Positions 11,123 to 24,401 of a DNA stretch of 64,000 bases are shown one piece after another (positions within the stretch are counted from its first letter, which is position 1; the number at the start of each line of letters is the position of its first letter). Both the position numbers and the translations under genes were made by a program. A model generated the notes under the pieces. The model made no database searches and was not told the DNA's origin. It worked only from the letters and a program-made list of their open reading frames with translations. This DNA is from Osedax fenrisi (lineage: Eukaryota > Annelida > Polychaeta > Sabellida > Siboglinidae), in the NCBI GenBank assembly GCA_964019155.1, contig OZ025240.1, positions 47,234,380 through 47,298,379 of the forward strand, read 5' to 3'.

Positions 11123-11465
11123 CTACCAGATATACAATATGACAAATTTAGGAATTAAGAGTCAACGAAATACAAAATAAAATCAAATTCCATCATTATT
11201 CTACTACCTTTTAAATATAAATATATAAAATGTAATACAAAATAATATTAATTAAAAATAATACACTTATAAATAGTAAATAATTAAGTTTATGTTCTTT
11301 ATAAAGATAAGAACATGATTTAGATAAAATATTAAACTTACAATAATATTATTAAAAAACTCTTCGTAATCTAATCGTCATTAAAACAAAAAATATATAT
11401 ATATATATAAAATAGATAAATAAATAATATTATTAATAAATATAGTAAATAAGAAAAAAACTACA
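11123..11465. other. AT-rich spacer, nothing recognised
   Basis: Only A/T-rich sequence and a short (TA)n at 11395-11409. Confidence 0.5.
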
Positions 11466-11582
11466 ATTATTCAGAAATTTTGAGAACTTTTGAGAACTAG
11501 GTTCTAGAACTTTTAGCCACCTATTGTCCACAAAACTACCCAATAAGTTTTAGAACCTAGTTATCAAAAGTTCTGAATAAAT
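11466..11582. mobile_element. small inverted-repeat element (GTTCTAGAAC type)
   Basis: About 117 bp. The left arm attattcagaaattttgaga with ctaggttctagaactttt is matched in inverse by ttttagaacctagttat and aaaagttctgaataa on the right. A half-like relative is at 19855-19915 (aaaagttctcattagttct, aagttatgaata). Confidence 0.6.
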
Positions 11583-11828
11583 TATATTATTAATAATATT
11601 TATAATGTATAATAAGAAGTATTAGAAAACACTGCATATTTCTATTATATACTATAATATACGGTATATAATTAGGGGCGCAGGAAAGTATATTTCATAG
11701 GGAGGGTCCAATAATTTATAATATATTATTAATATATGTATATCTATATATATATATATATATATTTGTGTGTATAACTAATTAAAAACTATTAGATATT
11801 ATATAAATAAATTAGTATATATCATATG
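11583..11828. other. AT-rich spacer, nothing recognised
   Basis: Short (TA)n at 11745-11765; no gene seen. Confidence 0.5.
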
Positions 11829-11853
11829 TAGGGAAAAGTAACCTAATACGGAC

Positions 11854-12746
11854 CTTACCTTACCTTACCAGATCGGGATAGTTTCCCGAGCATATTCAAC
11901 AATCTTTTTCCAGATGTTTCTATGTTTCATCGCTGTCTTCGCTTCTTCTACTGTTAGGCCAGTGTCATCAGTTAGTTGCTTTATATAGTTTCGTTTCGGT
12001 CGTCCACGCTTTGTAAATCCGTGAGCAGGCATCCACATTAGTACACTACTAATAATCTCATTTTCGCTTCTGAAGCAGTGTCCAGCAAATCGTGTTCTTC
12101 TTTCCCGGATAGTCTTGGAGAGAGTAGAAATATTTCCATATAGTTTCTTGTTTGTTAAGTGTAGTTTCCATGATATATTAAATAATACTCTCAACATTCT
12201 TGTATATGTTCCGTCAAGTTTTCTTTCCAATTTTGTAGTAAGTGTCCACGCTTCAGATCCGTAAAGTAACACCGATTCTACTACTGCTCTGAAGAAATTT
12301 CCTTTGAGTGTTGCCGTAAGATTTGATTTCCATATTGAACTTAATTTGTCAAGAGCGCTCCAAGATTTGTCTATTCGGATCTTTATTTCCTTATCCATTG
12401 ATGATATCTCACTTCCAAGATATGTATAGTTATCTACAGACTTCAGTTGTGTTCCATTTACAGATCTTACTTTATGGTCAGTGTTGATATTAAACTTCTG
12501 AGTTTTTCTAATATTGACCCTTAATCCTACTGAATTTGCTTTCTCTTCCAAGACATGTAGAAGCTTTTCCGCATTACTACATGAATCCGCAAAGAGTGCC
12601 AGATCATCTGTATAATCTGCGTCTGATATTGTAACTGTTGGGTATCTTCTTCCTCTTGATTTCTGAAGTGTTAACCCTAGATCTTTATGTAGGTCAATGG
12701 ATGTCCTTAAAACATAATCAAGTGTTATGATAAATAGTAAAGTATG
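11854..12746 (-). mobile_element. RTE-like retrotransposon, 5'-truncated, inserted in a MITE
   Basis: The insert carries the 3' half of an RTE-type ORF on the minus strand and ends in a (TAAGG)n tail at 11854. CGGAC occurs on both sides (11849-11853 and 12747-12751), a 5-bp target duplication; the uninterrupted site is preserved in other MITE A copies. Truncation falls just upstream of the YTDD motif. The reading frame is still open, so insertion was probably recent. Confidence 0.86.
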
Positions 12747-12761
12747 CGGACACTTTAACAA
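11865..12761 (-). pseudogene. RTE-like reverse transcriptase, C-terminal fragment
   Basis: 298 codons. LDYVLRTS (about residues 15-22), then DADYTDDLALFADS (about 47-60), which holds the YxDD catalytic box, NIRKTQ, YTYLGSEISS, AVVESVLLYGSEAWTLT, RFAGHCFR and RGRPKRNYIKQL are the consecutive blocks of RTE-clade RTs, often annotated as craniofacial development protein 2-like in animal genomes. The first few codons (to 12747) are MITE sequence, so the start is artificial. The endonuclease and N-terminal RT are missing. A matching 5' half of this element type lies at 36780-37760. Confidence 0.88.
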
Positions 12762-13699
12762 TAAATGGTGTTAACATTTTATCATTTATTATATTTATTC
12801 AAAAATTACAATATATTAATATTATATGATTATAGATATTATTGTGATTTTAACATTTTATTTAATCTTTTAATTCCATAAATAACGGGGTGTCCGTATT
12901 CGGTACCCATGTCCGAACACGGAAACCCTGTGTTATAATACTGAGCCATATATACCACTAGATAAACTATATATTATTGACGAATCAATCAGACAAATTA
13001 CAATTACATTATTTATAATTAATTTTATGAATAATTTATTCTAATTTAATTAGTTAATAATTTATTTATTTTTATTATTTTTTAATTAATAATACAATTT
13101 AAGTATCTAAATAATAAAAATGTTATATATAGCTTTTTTGGTGGTATTAATATTATAACGCACGCGATTTTTATGAAAATCAGAATAGTTCATACGCTGC
13201 TCGCTGATTGGTTTAGGGTATCCGTATTAAGAAATCTAAGTGTCCGTATTAGGTACTTATATGACCTATAGATATATACTTATAACTTAATGAATATTTG
13301 ATACAAAATATAGAAATTATATATATAATTTTTAGAATACTTTATTTTTTAATAATATAATGTTATATTTTATATCGATACATTTGTATAATCTTGAGAA
13401 GGTTTTAAGTTGACATTTTTTTTCATAAATTTAAAAACGTAATAAAAAAATCAGTTTATTGGATATATCAGCAATATTTTGAATAATTAAAAAATAAAAA
13501 AACTTTTTTAGACCATTTATATAATTATGAATATTTTATTCATTAAAATCTTTTTTTGTAGGATTTATGCTTTCTGAGATACCGAGAGTGTCCGTATTCG
13601 GTTACTTTCCCCTACATATGATTTTATATTGCTATATTAATAAATAGTAATTTAACGATAACATATTATCTCTACATTTAGTTATCATTACAAATGATG

Positions 13700-15180
13700 A
13701 CATCAAATCAACAATGTTTAATTCATAATGTTACTGTGAATAATAAATATCATTAAACTAATCAGTTTTTTCCCATTGAATTTCTCAGCCAGTTCTTTAT
13801 GATATACAGGTTACTATAACGATTAATGTCAACAATATTTTCACATTGGTATATAATCTCTATATTTTCCTAGATATATATTGCCGCTTTACAGTTTATT
13901 CATAATTTATTAGAGGTAATATAATTTCTATGTATAATTTCATCTAAAGACGAACGCATTTCTTGGTAATATTCGAGTGTATCTTGTAGAGCGACCTTTC
14001 TTATTTTCAAGTGGGTTATACATAATGTCTTCAATTTAAAAGTTGTTTAAGTATTTTTAAATTGTATAGAAGTATAGTACAATTATCCTATTTCATTAAC
14101 TATAGTTAATATAGATATAATAGACTCCGATTCGCTAATATATTGAGCAACTATGTGTACTCAATGATCTGTGCAATGAGTGTAATATGCCAATTGTTGT
14201 TGTCCTGAAATATTAAAGCATGTATACCATTGTATCTTCTTGACATATTACTGGCTACATCATATTACCTCATAAATTCTTTTGCATCAAACAAAATATT
14301 ATTAATATATAATTTTATCTGATGTATATTTGCTAAAGTTTCTGCCTTAATATTAGCTATTTCGTATAGATATAATCATATTTATGTAATTTCGAGGTTT
14401 GATTTGACATGCCGAATAAATATCGATTCTTGTTCGTTTATGAACAGTTTTGTAATATAATTATTTATTAATTTATAATAATTATAATCGTTATATAAAA
14501 CTATAATTACCTGAAATATCATATGTGCCGTCACACATTTTATGTGTGATAATATAATATAATTATGTTTAATAATATCTATTAAGAGTACATGTGCAAT
14601 TAATTCAAGAATCTCATTTAGAATTTTCCATGATAATAGATGTATTTTCTTAGTATATTCAGTTACGATATTTAACCATATATGCGTCTAATTGGGAATT
14701 TAATTTTTTCCTTATTTAATAGTTTGAGGAATTGACCCTCAAAATGTTATTTACCACTTAAATCTATGTTTTCTTGACCTAGTTATCTTATAGAATAAAT
14801 ATAGCTATCAGAACAATTTTATTATATGTTATATCATTTTTATTATGTATAATCACTATATCTTTAATACTATTTCTATTCTTCCATTGAAATATGGTGA
14901 ATATTAGATTTTCCATGATTAATAAATCATTCAAATGCATATTTCAATTTTAAAAACTATAGTTATTATAGTAATTATAAATTATGTGATATTATCACAC
15001 TTGGTTTTTTTATAATGTTGAATATAATAGTAGAAAAACACTACTTCCTTTTAACTACACCAATAGGACACATCCATTTCAATTTGTTGTAGGTAATACT
15101 TGTTATTCTGAATAATAAAGTTTTATCTTTTTTATTATGACTATAAACATATATTTTAATACATCTTATACCTAGCTGGA
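13700..15180 (-). pseudogene. hAT-type transposase remnant (ZMYM/DUF4371-like)
   Basis: Scattered minus-strand frames match, in order, the conserved blocks of animal hAT transposases. Near 15080 KLKWMCPIG resembles the TTF-type finger region. Near 14900 NHGKSNIHHISM resembles the HE.S..H block. Near 14240 YDVASNMSRRYNGIHALI matches the GYDGAxNMSG(R/K)Y(N/S)G block. YTHCTDH follows near 14190, like the HCxxH of the catalytic region. LKTLCITHLKIRKVALQDTL near 14000 matches LKxLCxTRWxxRxxAL. Many stops and frameshifts separate them. Family assignment rests on these motifs from memory; boundaries are approximate and no terminal repeats were found. Confidence 0.62.
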
Positions 15181-15234
15181 AGGGTTTATCAATGTTTTTT
15201 TATATAATTATATAAGGTATTTATAATATGTTGA

Positions 15235-16622
15235 CTAACAAACTATTGAAACTACGTACCGAACAAATCTACTGAAACAGCAATAGCCAGGGTAACAACA
15301 AATATCCTATGTGACTTTAATACTACATATGTAACAATTATTATTCTAATTGATTTAAGCGCAGTATTTGATACAATTGACCATAATCTTCTCATATCAC
15401 GATTGGCTAATATTGATATCGCCGGTAATGATCATTACGTTCGAACTTAAATGGTTTACGTCATACATTTCCGACCGTTCTTCTTATATTCTTATTAATG
15501 GGCATATATCATCTTCTAGTAATATTATTTATGGAGTGCCCCAAGGCTCTGTATTAGGACCGATTATTTTTAATATGTATCTACTTCCTATTTTTAATAT
15601 AATTTCTAAATTTCCCCTTATATCAGTTCACTCATATGCAGATGATATACAACTTCTGATATAAATTTGTCTCCACATCTTATGTGTAACTGCATTACAT
15701 CTATAATTGGCTTTCAAATAACTCTCTATCACTGAATCCCAATAAAACAGAAACCATATTTCTTCACCTTCCTTCTCCCAAACGCCTATTAACAGTCCCA
15801 CCTTTTATCATGGTTAACAATCATAATATCTTATATTCTGATAATGTTAAATATCTTGGTGTTTATTTCGAGAGTTCTCTATCTTTTCATCGCTACATCT
15901 TAAATCTTCTTCGCTCTATAAACTTTAATCTTCACTCTTTCCGTCTAATCCGTAACTCCATCTTCCTAAGTGTTTCTATAATTCTCGCCTCATCTTTTAT
16001 ATTACCGCTTTTTGATTACTGCAATATTCTCCTTTTCTCCTTACCTGGCTATCAAATTAAAAAAATTACAAATACTACAGAATGAGTTAGTATCATCAAT
16101 TTTCAAAATTGATCGCTTCTCAAATACATATTTCACCATATTTAAAGAAATTGCATTGGCTACCAATACAATTTAGAATAATATTTAAAGTTCTTCTAAT
16201 CATTTTCTTAACCACAACCGACCTGAATATCTATCTTCCTTTATCTCTATTCCCACTCATACTATCTCTCTCGTTCTACAACTTCTTACCTTCTACATCT
16301 ACCCTCTAAACTTAATATCTATACAACTAATATTCGTGCATTGCACATATACACACCCATAAACTACCATATGAAATCCACTAACTTATTTAAATCTCTA
16401 TTAAAAACATATCTATTTACTACTGCATTTCACTGATCACTATTTTTATCACTATTTACAATTATATTTACTATTTATATTAATGTTGAGTACTTTCTGT
16501 ATTCCTACTGTTCATTATTATTAATTATATTATTTTCATTTATATTCCGTTATATTGTTTTTTTGTTTTTACTTTAGATGCTTGATTGCTATGGCACACA
16601 TAGTCTTTAAAATACATTAAAT
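15235..16622 (+). mobile_element. L2/CR1-like LINE, 5'-truncated reverse transcriptase and 3' end
   Basis: Blocks on the plus strand are SYRTN..STETAIARVTTNIL (15250-15310), IILIDLSAVFDTIDHNLL (15345-15395), YGVPQGSVLGPIIFNMYLLP (15530-15590) and SYADDIQLLI (15635-15660, catalytic YADD intact). VKYLGVYFESSLSFHRYI (15845-15900), FDYCNILL, SPYLKKLHWLPIQFRII (16130-16185) and SLLKTYLFTTAFH (16395-16435) follow. Frameshifts break the ORF into at least four pieces. An AT-rich 3' end runs to about 16622. Confidence 0.87.
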
Positions 16623-17456
16623 TAATTTAAAACTAAAATATTATAATGTGTATTTTACTAATAATCGCTACTAACAATAAATTGTCTAAATTATTAACAA
16701 ATTATTAAATTATTTTAAAAATGGTCTCAAAAAGTCCAAAGATATCCGGACCCCTATTTATAAATGGGGGGGGGGGATCCGGACACCCTCGACCCCCTGT
16801 TCATGGCCCCTATATATACATATACTAAACATATTACTATTAATAATACTTTACCAAGTAAGTAGCGTAGCAAAGTACTGCAGTACTCCATTAAGTCAAG
16901 ATATCATATAACAATAAGGAGACTTTCTTAGAAATACTAATAAAATTCGGTTATTTAAAAGAAAATTAGAGGGAAATGAATCAGAGACCAAGAGAAGTAT
17001 TATTGTAAGGCATCATTTAACATCGTGTATTATTTGGTTTATCAAATAATGGACATGAACTAGGAAATCATGTATACAATCGTTACTATATATATAGTAT
17101 AATCTTGTTATATATAATCTTTTTACACTTATTCCATTGGTACATTATTTTTTGTATTCTATTATAATGATGTTTATGTTATGATTTTATATTATTATTT
17201 ATTGTTATTTATGAATGAATGAATGAATTTATTTACAGAATATTGGCTATAATAATCGGAGGGATACCCAGAAGCCATATGTCATAAAGTTTTATCTAAT
17301 AAATAATATAATATAAAAATAAAAAAAGAATAATATATTTATTCAGTATAATACAAATTATGTTAACAGTGTAGTGATAAGTTACATGTGTATAATACGA
17401 GATAGCTAATGTAAACATGGATACGTTATATAAGTATTATACGTGATAGGGGGAAG
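16623..17456. other. AT-rich spacer with a G-run segment and a possible LINE 3' end
   Basis: At 16735-16805 a more GC-rich piece holds atccggacccc, a run of 11 G and gatccggacacc, suggesting a worn element. At 17208-17345 the (TGAA)n followed by tttatttacagaatattgg looks like the 3' end of a minus-strand LINE, similar to the ends at 20540 and 41815. No coding signal. Confidence 0.4.
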
Positions 17457-18410
17457 TCGTCGATTACCGACCCATACATGATTATTTGTAATAACTTATT
17501 CAATATTAAATATATTTATTTGACATTTTGTAAATTGGGTAATATTATGGCAATGAATGTGGCTATTTTAAATTGTTGATATACTTATATTTACAAGAAT
17601 AAATAGGGGGGTCGGTTATCGGATATCTGTTTCTAATACCGACCCATTTCTCCTATTACCGACCCCCTAAAATAATCGTGGTATAAATAATTTTAGTATT
17701 ATAATATCCAATCAACATAGTAGATATTCATAAATATAATTAATTATAACATGCACGCAATTATTGTTTATTGATTTATGTTTTAATTGTAATATTAAAT
17801 ATAAACTTTATAGTAATTATATTAAAATAGTGTATATTATTATTTAATATTTATATATCAATCAGTATATAATCGAATACAATCACGAATCTGTAATCTA
17901 TATCAATGATACAAAAACAACTTACGATATATTTTAAAGTAAAATACTGATTTATTTTGATTGGATATTTATAAATCACACGGGGTCGGTATTAGGGTAA
18001 TTTAGGGGTCGGTATTAGGAAAATAACATGGGTTGCTATAATTAAGATATTTTGGTTAATAGTTATTCAAATTGAATTATTTTTAAAATATTTATAAACA
18101 TTTTATAGATCTACAATATTATGCATAAAATCAAGTTTTCTTTTAATTAATAAAGTATTTACAATGATTTAAAAAAAGTTATTATTCAAATATTTAAAAA
18201 GTAAAAACAGAATATTACATTTTATCAACTAATAATTGTAGGATTAAATATTTGTTAAAACAAAATACTTATTAATATTTTTCATTAAATTACTAACAGT
18301 TCATATATATATATATATATATATATAATTTTTTGATATCTCTTATAGTTACTGATATATGAGAGGGTGTCGGTATTAGGAAGTGGTCGGTAATCGGAGA
18401 CTTTCCCCTA
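17457..18410 (+). mobile_element. MITE family B (TTACCGACCCC word), copy 1
   Basis: 954 bp flanked by TA. The left end is TAGGGGGAAGTCGTCGATTA; the right end, read inward, is TAGGGGAAAGTCTCCGATTA. The word TTACCGACCCC (inverse GGGGTCGGTAAT) is clustered at 17457-17485, 17606-17670, 17980-18022 and 18365-18410. TGCACGCAATT (17750), GATTGGATATTTATAAATCA (17963) and ACTGATATATGAGAGGGTGT near the right end correspond to boxes in families A and C. No coding capacity. Confidence 0.85.
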
Positions 18411-18867
18411 TATCATTTTAAAAATAAATTTATATAATAACAATAATGTCTAGTTGTATCTGTATCTGTATCTATATCTGTTAAATAATAGTAATTATAA
18501 TATGTGTTTATATATATATATATAAATTATATAATATAATCGTATCTTTATCGATAATTATTCTTTTTTTAATTTCATTATATCGCCTTCAACCAATAGG
18601 AAATTAATGTATACGGCTCCTCACCCTTTCCTTGCTCCAATATATATAAATACAATAACACAAAATTAACGACACCAGTATATTTATATGTACACTATAT
18701 ATAACTAACAATTATATAAAATTATATTTTAAATGTATTATATATATATATATATATATATATCTAATGAAAGTGATTATGATCATTTTTTTTAATTTAT
18801 AATTAAATGAATAATTAATTCAATTGGAAATTTAATTAATAAAATTAATTTGTAATAAATGTAATTA

Positions 18868-18929
<62 letters not shown>

Positions 18930-19635
18930 ATTGGGTTAAATTCTTCCCGTTTATTTCTCTCGATTATTATAATGAATAAACGTGGTACTATATATAACTT
19001 TATTTAACTAAATCTTCCTATAAACCGTACTGTAAATAGTATAAATAATAACAATAATTAAATGACATAAATATTATAAATAATATAAATTATATAAATA
19101 GTATAAATAATATATATGATATACATGATATAAATTATATAAATTTACCTCGTCCATGTTCGTGAATAATACAAATGCGACAATATATTTATATCATTCA
19201 ACAATTTGACGTTTAGTATTCACGGTTGAATGATTTGCATGAACATGCAATTGATTAGCCAGTACGTCAATTATAATCATTCGTTGGGGATGTCTAAATG
19301 TTGTATTTTCTACATTACAACATATATATTTATATTAATTTAATTTAAAAGTAATAAAAAGTAAATAATATATAATAATATATATAAACTAATTGAATTA
19401 TTTAATTAATATAAAATAAGTTATTAATTTTAATCATTAAAGGTTAATAACAACATTATATTTTTAAAATTAGCATATTATATTCCTAAATATTTATATA
19501 TAAAATTATATTATCATTGATAATTATAATTTATCAATCATCTAATAATTTTATTTAATTTAAAATATCTTATTATTATAATTCCATTAAACTGATAAAT
19601 ATAGATTATTCACTAACTATTTTGTGAAGACATTC

Positions 19636-19695
<60 letters not shown>

Positions 19696-20536
19696 TAATA
19701 TAATTAATTCAAATGTATGTGTATAATAATAAATTAAATATTTAAATATACAAATATATGTACATATATTTGTTTACACTGTAATCTTAGATTTGAATTT
19801 TACCAAACTATAAATCTATAAATCTATAAAACTATAAATATAAAATATTATTGGAACTAAAGTTCCCAAAAGTTCTCATTAGTTCTAAAAGTTCTAAAAA
19901 GTTATGAATAAATTATTTGTTGGGTAAATTATAAATAAATATAAAAACCTTACATTAACAAAAATAAAAATTAAATAAAAATAAAAATTAGAATAATAAT
20001 AATAGTATTATAATAAATTAGTCAGTTACAATTTTCAATAAGTCATTTTATAAGTAAATTATATTATACATCGGATAAAAGTTAAATAAAATGTTGTCGT
20101 CAGTTAATAGTTAAAAGTTATAGTTTTATAATTTAATTTTAAAATTAAAAATATAAATGTAAGGATTAATTAAAAATGTAATGGTAACCATTCAATATAT
20201 ATTTGTTTAAAGTAGTTTTAAATGAATTGAAATTTAAAATCTGTTTATATAATTATCTAAGTTGTTCCATAGTATAGGACCTGTGGTATATTAACAGAAA
20301 GCTTTTCTATATGTTATAACTTTAAATCTATGAAATAAATATATATTATGTAATTTAATTGAATATTCCTATCATTTTTGCAAATTAATAAGTAATAGAT
20401 TGTTCCTGGCCCTAAACATAAATATCATGGTATTCATTGGACGATATAATAAAAATGTAAGACATGAATAATATAAAAAATTCATATAGAATAATTAGAT
20501 TCATTATTTATAACCTTCAACGCTATATTTTGTAGT
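18411..20536. repeat. AT-rich region with microsatellites
   Basis: Contains (TATCTG)n-like sequence at 18455-18482, (AT)n at 18737-18764, 18872-18926 (55 bp) and 19647-19690 (44 bp). The segment 19150-19290 has an imperfect inverted repeat (catgttcgtgaa and ttgcatgaacatg). A half of the GTTCT element lies at 19855-19915. I see no gene. Confidence 0.55.
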
Positions 20537-21960
20537 ATGATGATGATGATGATATTAAGATTATTATCACTAAAATAGGGTCATGTAGACCCCTTCGCTC
20601 GTGCGGGAAGAAAATAATAATAAAATAATAGTAATACGATAATAATTTAATAATAATATACATTCAATATACCACGGACAACAATACTAAATAATATAAA
20701 CGACTATTATATACTGCAATTTATTTAAATTTAAAAAAATGTATTTCCACAAATATGACATCAGTATACTGATATGCATATATGTAAGGTGAGAATAAAA
20801 AATGAATTATATACAAATACCAAAGCCCTTAGGGCTTTGCCAATACTAAAGATTTTATATTCATTTTAAATTTTATTTTATTTAAAATACCAATAGCTCT
20901 ATAGAGATTTTGATTAGAGCTTATAGATAATTATCATTACGAAATTAATTTCGTAGATACATAGTTAATTTGTGATTTCCAATAAAATTTGTCAACAATT
21001 ATTATTCCTAAAATTTTTTAATTTGTTACTTGTTTGATTTTAATCATTAATATTGACATTCAATTTAACATTATCATTTTTATTTCGAATATATTAAACA
21101 ATAATAAACTAGATTTACTAACATTAAGAGGCAATTTATTAATATTCAACCAATCAAATAGTTTATTTAAGTTTCATTAAAGTTTCATTATACAATTGTA
21201 TATTAGTTTTTAGATCAGCAATCGATTTATCGGAAAAAAACAAAGTAACTGCATCCGCAAATAATACAGGCTTAAATGTATTAGATATGTTTGGGAGATA
21301 ATTGATTTAAAATACAAATAGCAGTGGCCCCAAAACCGAACCATGTGGTTCACTAGGATCTACATGAAATATTATTAATAATTAAGTTAGTATTCATTAA
21401 ACTAACAATGGATACATAACAATGGATACCATAGCGCAATTCTTTAAATGTTCCAAATTTAAATGAACTGTTTCATTAACATAAAGCGCATCAGAAGTTG
21501 ATATATTTTTTCGACACCCTTATTGCGAATCACTGATTATATTACTAGTTTAAAATTGTTAATAATTCTAACTTTTATTAATCTTTCCAATAATGTTGAG
21601 AATTGAGGTAACAATAAAATGGGTTATAATTTTCTTGTTTAGATCTACACCGTCTTTAAATAATGGAATTACGTTTACATTTTTTAATGCGATTGGAAAT
21701 ATTCCCTCAGATAAATCTATTAAATAAATAATATTGAGGTAATTTCAACCCGATTTATTTGATTACCGACATATTTAAAGTATAGTTATCATTACTGTAT
21801 TTCACTTTGGATTCATTTATAATGCATTCTATTTCAAAATTTTAAATAGGTGATAGGTATAATACATTTGTTGATAATTTTAATCATATATTTCTAAAGT
21901 AATCATTAAAATCATTAAGGTTAGGAGTGTTAACCTTATTTAAAACTAATTGATTTCAAC
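20537..21960 (-). mobile_element. Jockey/CR1-like LINE, decayed reverse transcriptase
   Basis: Read on the minus strand from 21960 down: SEGIFPIALKNVNVIPLFKD (21640-21715), NYRPISLLP-like with FSTLLERLIK (21560-21610), then DPSEPHGSVLGPLLFVF (21310-21360), NYLPNISNTFKPVLFADAVT (21240-21305) and LFFSDKSIADLKTN (21195-21240). ADAVT replaces the catalytic ADDT. The 3' end carries (ATC)n, seen as gatgatgatgatgat at 20537. The motif style differs from the L2-like copies in this window, so it is a separate lineage. Numerous stops. Confidence 0.72.
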
Positions 21961-22096
21961 TACTTTTGTTATGATTAATTATATTATTAATATACCATGT
22001 ATGTTTTATGTTGTTTCGACTAGTGATTAATGTATTGAAGTTATATCGACGTATTAATAAACCTAGTATATTTTTATAATGTTTATAATAGTTTAA

Positions 22097-22150
<54 letters not shown>

Positions 22151-22485
22151 AATATATTATTATTGACTATAGTCTTTTATAAAAGTCCTTTATAAAAGCA
22201 AATTCTGTTAATAATTGTTCTTACATTATGGCGAATACCGGTAAAAATAAAAACAATTATTTATAACACAAATATTGTGTGCTTTAAAACCGACAAGTTA
22301 TAATGTGAACAATGTATACCTAATGGTATACCTAATTGTTATATACGTAGGACGAGTATAATAAGTTAAAATCTAATTATGTTTATATCTTATTTATTTC
22401 ATAATTTGTAGGTGTAACTAATTATAATTATAATAATAGTAATTTATTTAATTTAAGTACACATATTTGTTTGAATCTAGATATT

Positions 22486-22538
<53 letters not shown>

Positions 22539-22587
22539 ATGTTCAAAAACTGGCTCGGTTATGGCCTATTTATAACTCATCTAAAGT
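21961..22587. repeat. AT-rich spacer with (TA)n tracts
   Basis: (TA)n at 22099-22144 and 22490-22531, the latter ending in (TG)n. No gene seen. Confidence 0.55.
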
Positions 22588-23213
22588 TAAGGGGGGTACG
22601 CTGGTTATGAGAATTCAATGTAAAAAGATAGGGATTTTTATTTATTTTTAAAAGTCTATTAGTCTTAAAATAATTAAGATATTTTAATTCTGTAAAATGC
22701 ACACTGTAGAGTGGAATGTTATTTATAAGAAATTCTAGCATCATAAGAAAATATTATGTATTTTCGAAAATATAAGTCATCTAATAATGGTAACAATTTA
22801 TTTCATTTTATTTAAAATTATTTTTTATATATGATATAATGAAAATAAATGAATAAGCCTACATTTTTTTAATATAAATATAATATGTAATACTGAAAAT
22901 TTCATCTAGTTATGAGCATTATTTTCGGAGTCATGTAATATATTAGGAATATAATTAAGCAAAAATAATTATTCTGAGAAAATCAAGTTTAAAAATAGTA
23001 CTAAAATTATAATTTATATTTTATGATATTTACATATATTATATTTATTTTTTTTAAAAAAGGTTTAAATATATTTTAATGTTTTATATATGCTTTTGAT
23101 CTCTAATTTTCGGTATATTATATACAACAAACTATATTTGATATTTTTCTAATAATATATATTTACATTTTTTTAAATATTTAAAATATTTCCACAACCA
23201 GCGTAACCCCTTA
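22588..23213. mobile_element. MITE family E (ACGCTGGTTATG word)
   Basis: 626 bp bounded by TA. The left end TAAGGGGGGTACGCTGGTTA is matched in inverse by the right end (TAAGGGGTTACGCTGGTTGT on the other strand). An internal ctagttatgagca near 22905 resembles the end word. The G-run end resembles families A-D, but the ATCTCA and CGCACG boxes were not found. No ORF. Confidence 0.7.
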
Positions 23214-23710
23214 CTAAAGCGAGCCTTTCACACTAGTCTATGTATGTCAGAGATAGTGCAGGCATGATAATGGACAACCAAATAGTACTACCAGTGGGGC
23301 CCACATAGTGGGTTCTATACATATCTGCCATGTGTCATTATATCATTGTCAGTACTATTACAATATATTGTACAACCTATAGGTTAAACATATTATTTTG
23401 AAGTAATATTCTATAAACCACTCCTGTCTTAACACAATATCGGTTTCGAAAGTATATTAGATCAATTTCGTTGATAATTACAAAATACTTCATCTAACTT
23501 CCTGTATGCCATACAGTGTATGGGATGAAAAGACCAACCAATATACAAAATTTCAAATATTAATATTACTATATTTATTAAAATATAATTATAATTATAT
23601 ATGATACTTATCTATTAGTTGATATTTCTAGAGTTTCATTAAATTAAAAAATGTATGAATTAATTATATATATAGGATATAATGTTAATTATAATTAGTT
23701 AATAAATTAA

Positions 23711-23746
<36 letters not shown>

Positions 23747-24344
23747 TATAGAAAATATGTATATAATTTAAAGAAACTATTTTATTTAATTTAGTATATA
23801 TATAATATTAAATATAATTAATAAACTAATAAAATTGGTATTATAATAATAATATTTACAATATATTGTATATACTATATCATCCGAGTCTAAACTATAT
23901 AAATAAATATTATATATTATATATTGTTTATTTTAAAAAATGATTTTTAAAGTGGTGTCACAATATTACAATTGTAAGTGTTTTTATACTGTGTAAGTTA
24001 CACCATGTAAGTTACACCATATTAAGAAGCATCGACATGTATTAACACTCTACACAGTTACTCTATACATACTCCCGTGCTTGAATCACTATAGGCCTTC
24101 AATATAAACGCACATAGACTAGCCGCGAATGTTGACGTAGTAATGGCATGCGATGAACTCGCTATTTAGATGTAATACCTGTCGACCGAAGACAAATCGT
24201 TTATATTTTTCGGGCAGTATCTAAAGGTAAGGTATATATATATATATATATGTCATTAGTATTATTTTCAATTTAATTTATACTCTCTATTCCCTTTATA
24301 ATAATTTATAATATTATTACGAGGTAAATATATATTACGAGATA

Positions 24345-24401
<57 letters not shown>

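Larger units (their letters stand above)
11829..13614 (+). mobile_element. MITE family A, copy 2, with an RTE element inserted
   Basis: The left end TAGGGAAAAGTAACCTAATA at 11829 is separated from the rest of the element by the RTE insertion 11854-12746. From 12747 (cggacactttaac) it follows copy 1: word clusters at 12892-12930, 13205-13250 and 13585-13614, the CGCACGCGATTTTTATGAAA box at about 13149 and TTTCTGAGATACCGA before the right end. Without the insert it would be about 890 bp, like copy 1. Confidence 0.85.

Noticed and set aside
10821..11180. 119-codon frame
   Set aside because: AT-driven Phe/Leu/Ile/Tyr composition; it crosses the right end of MITE C.
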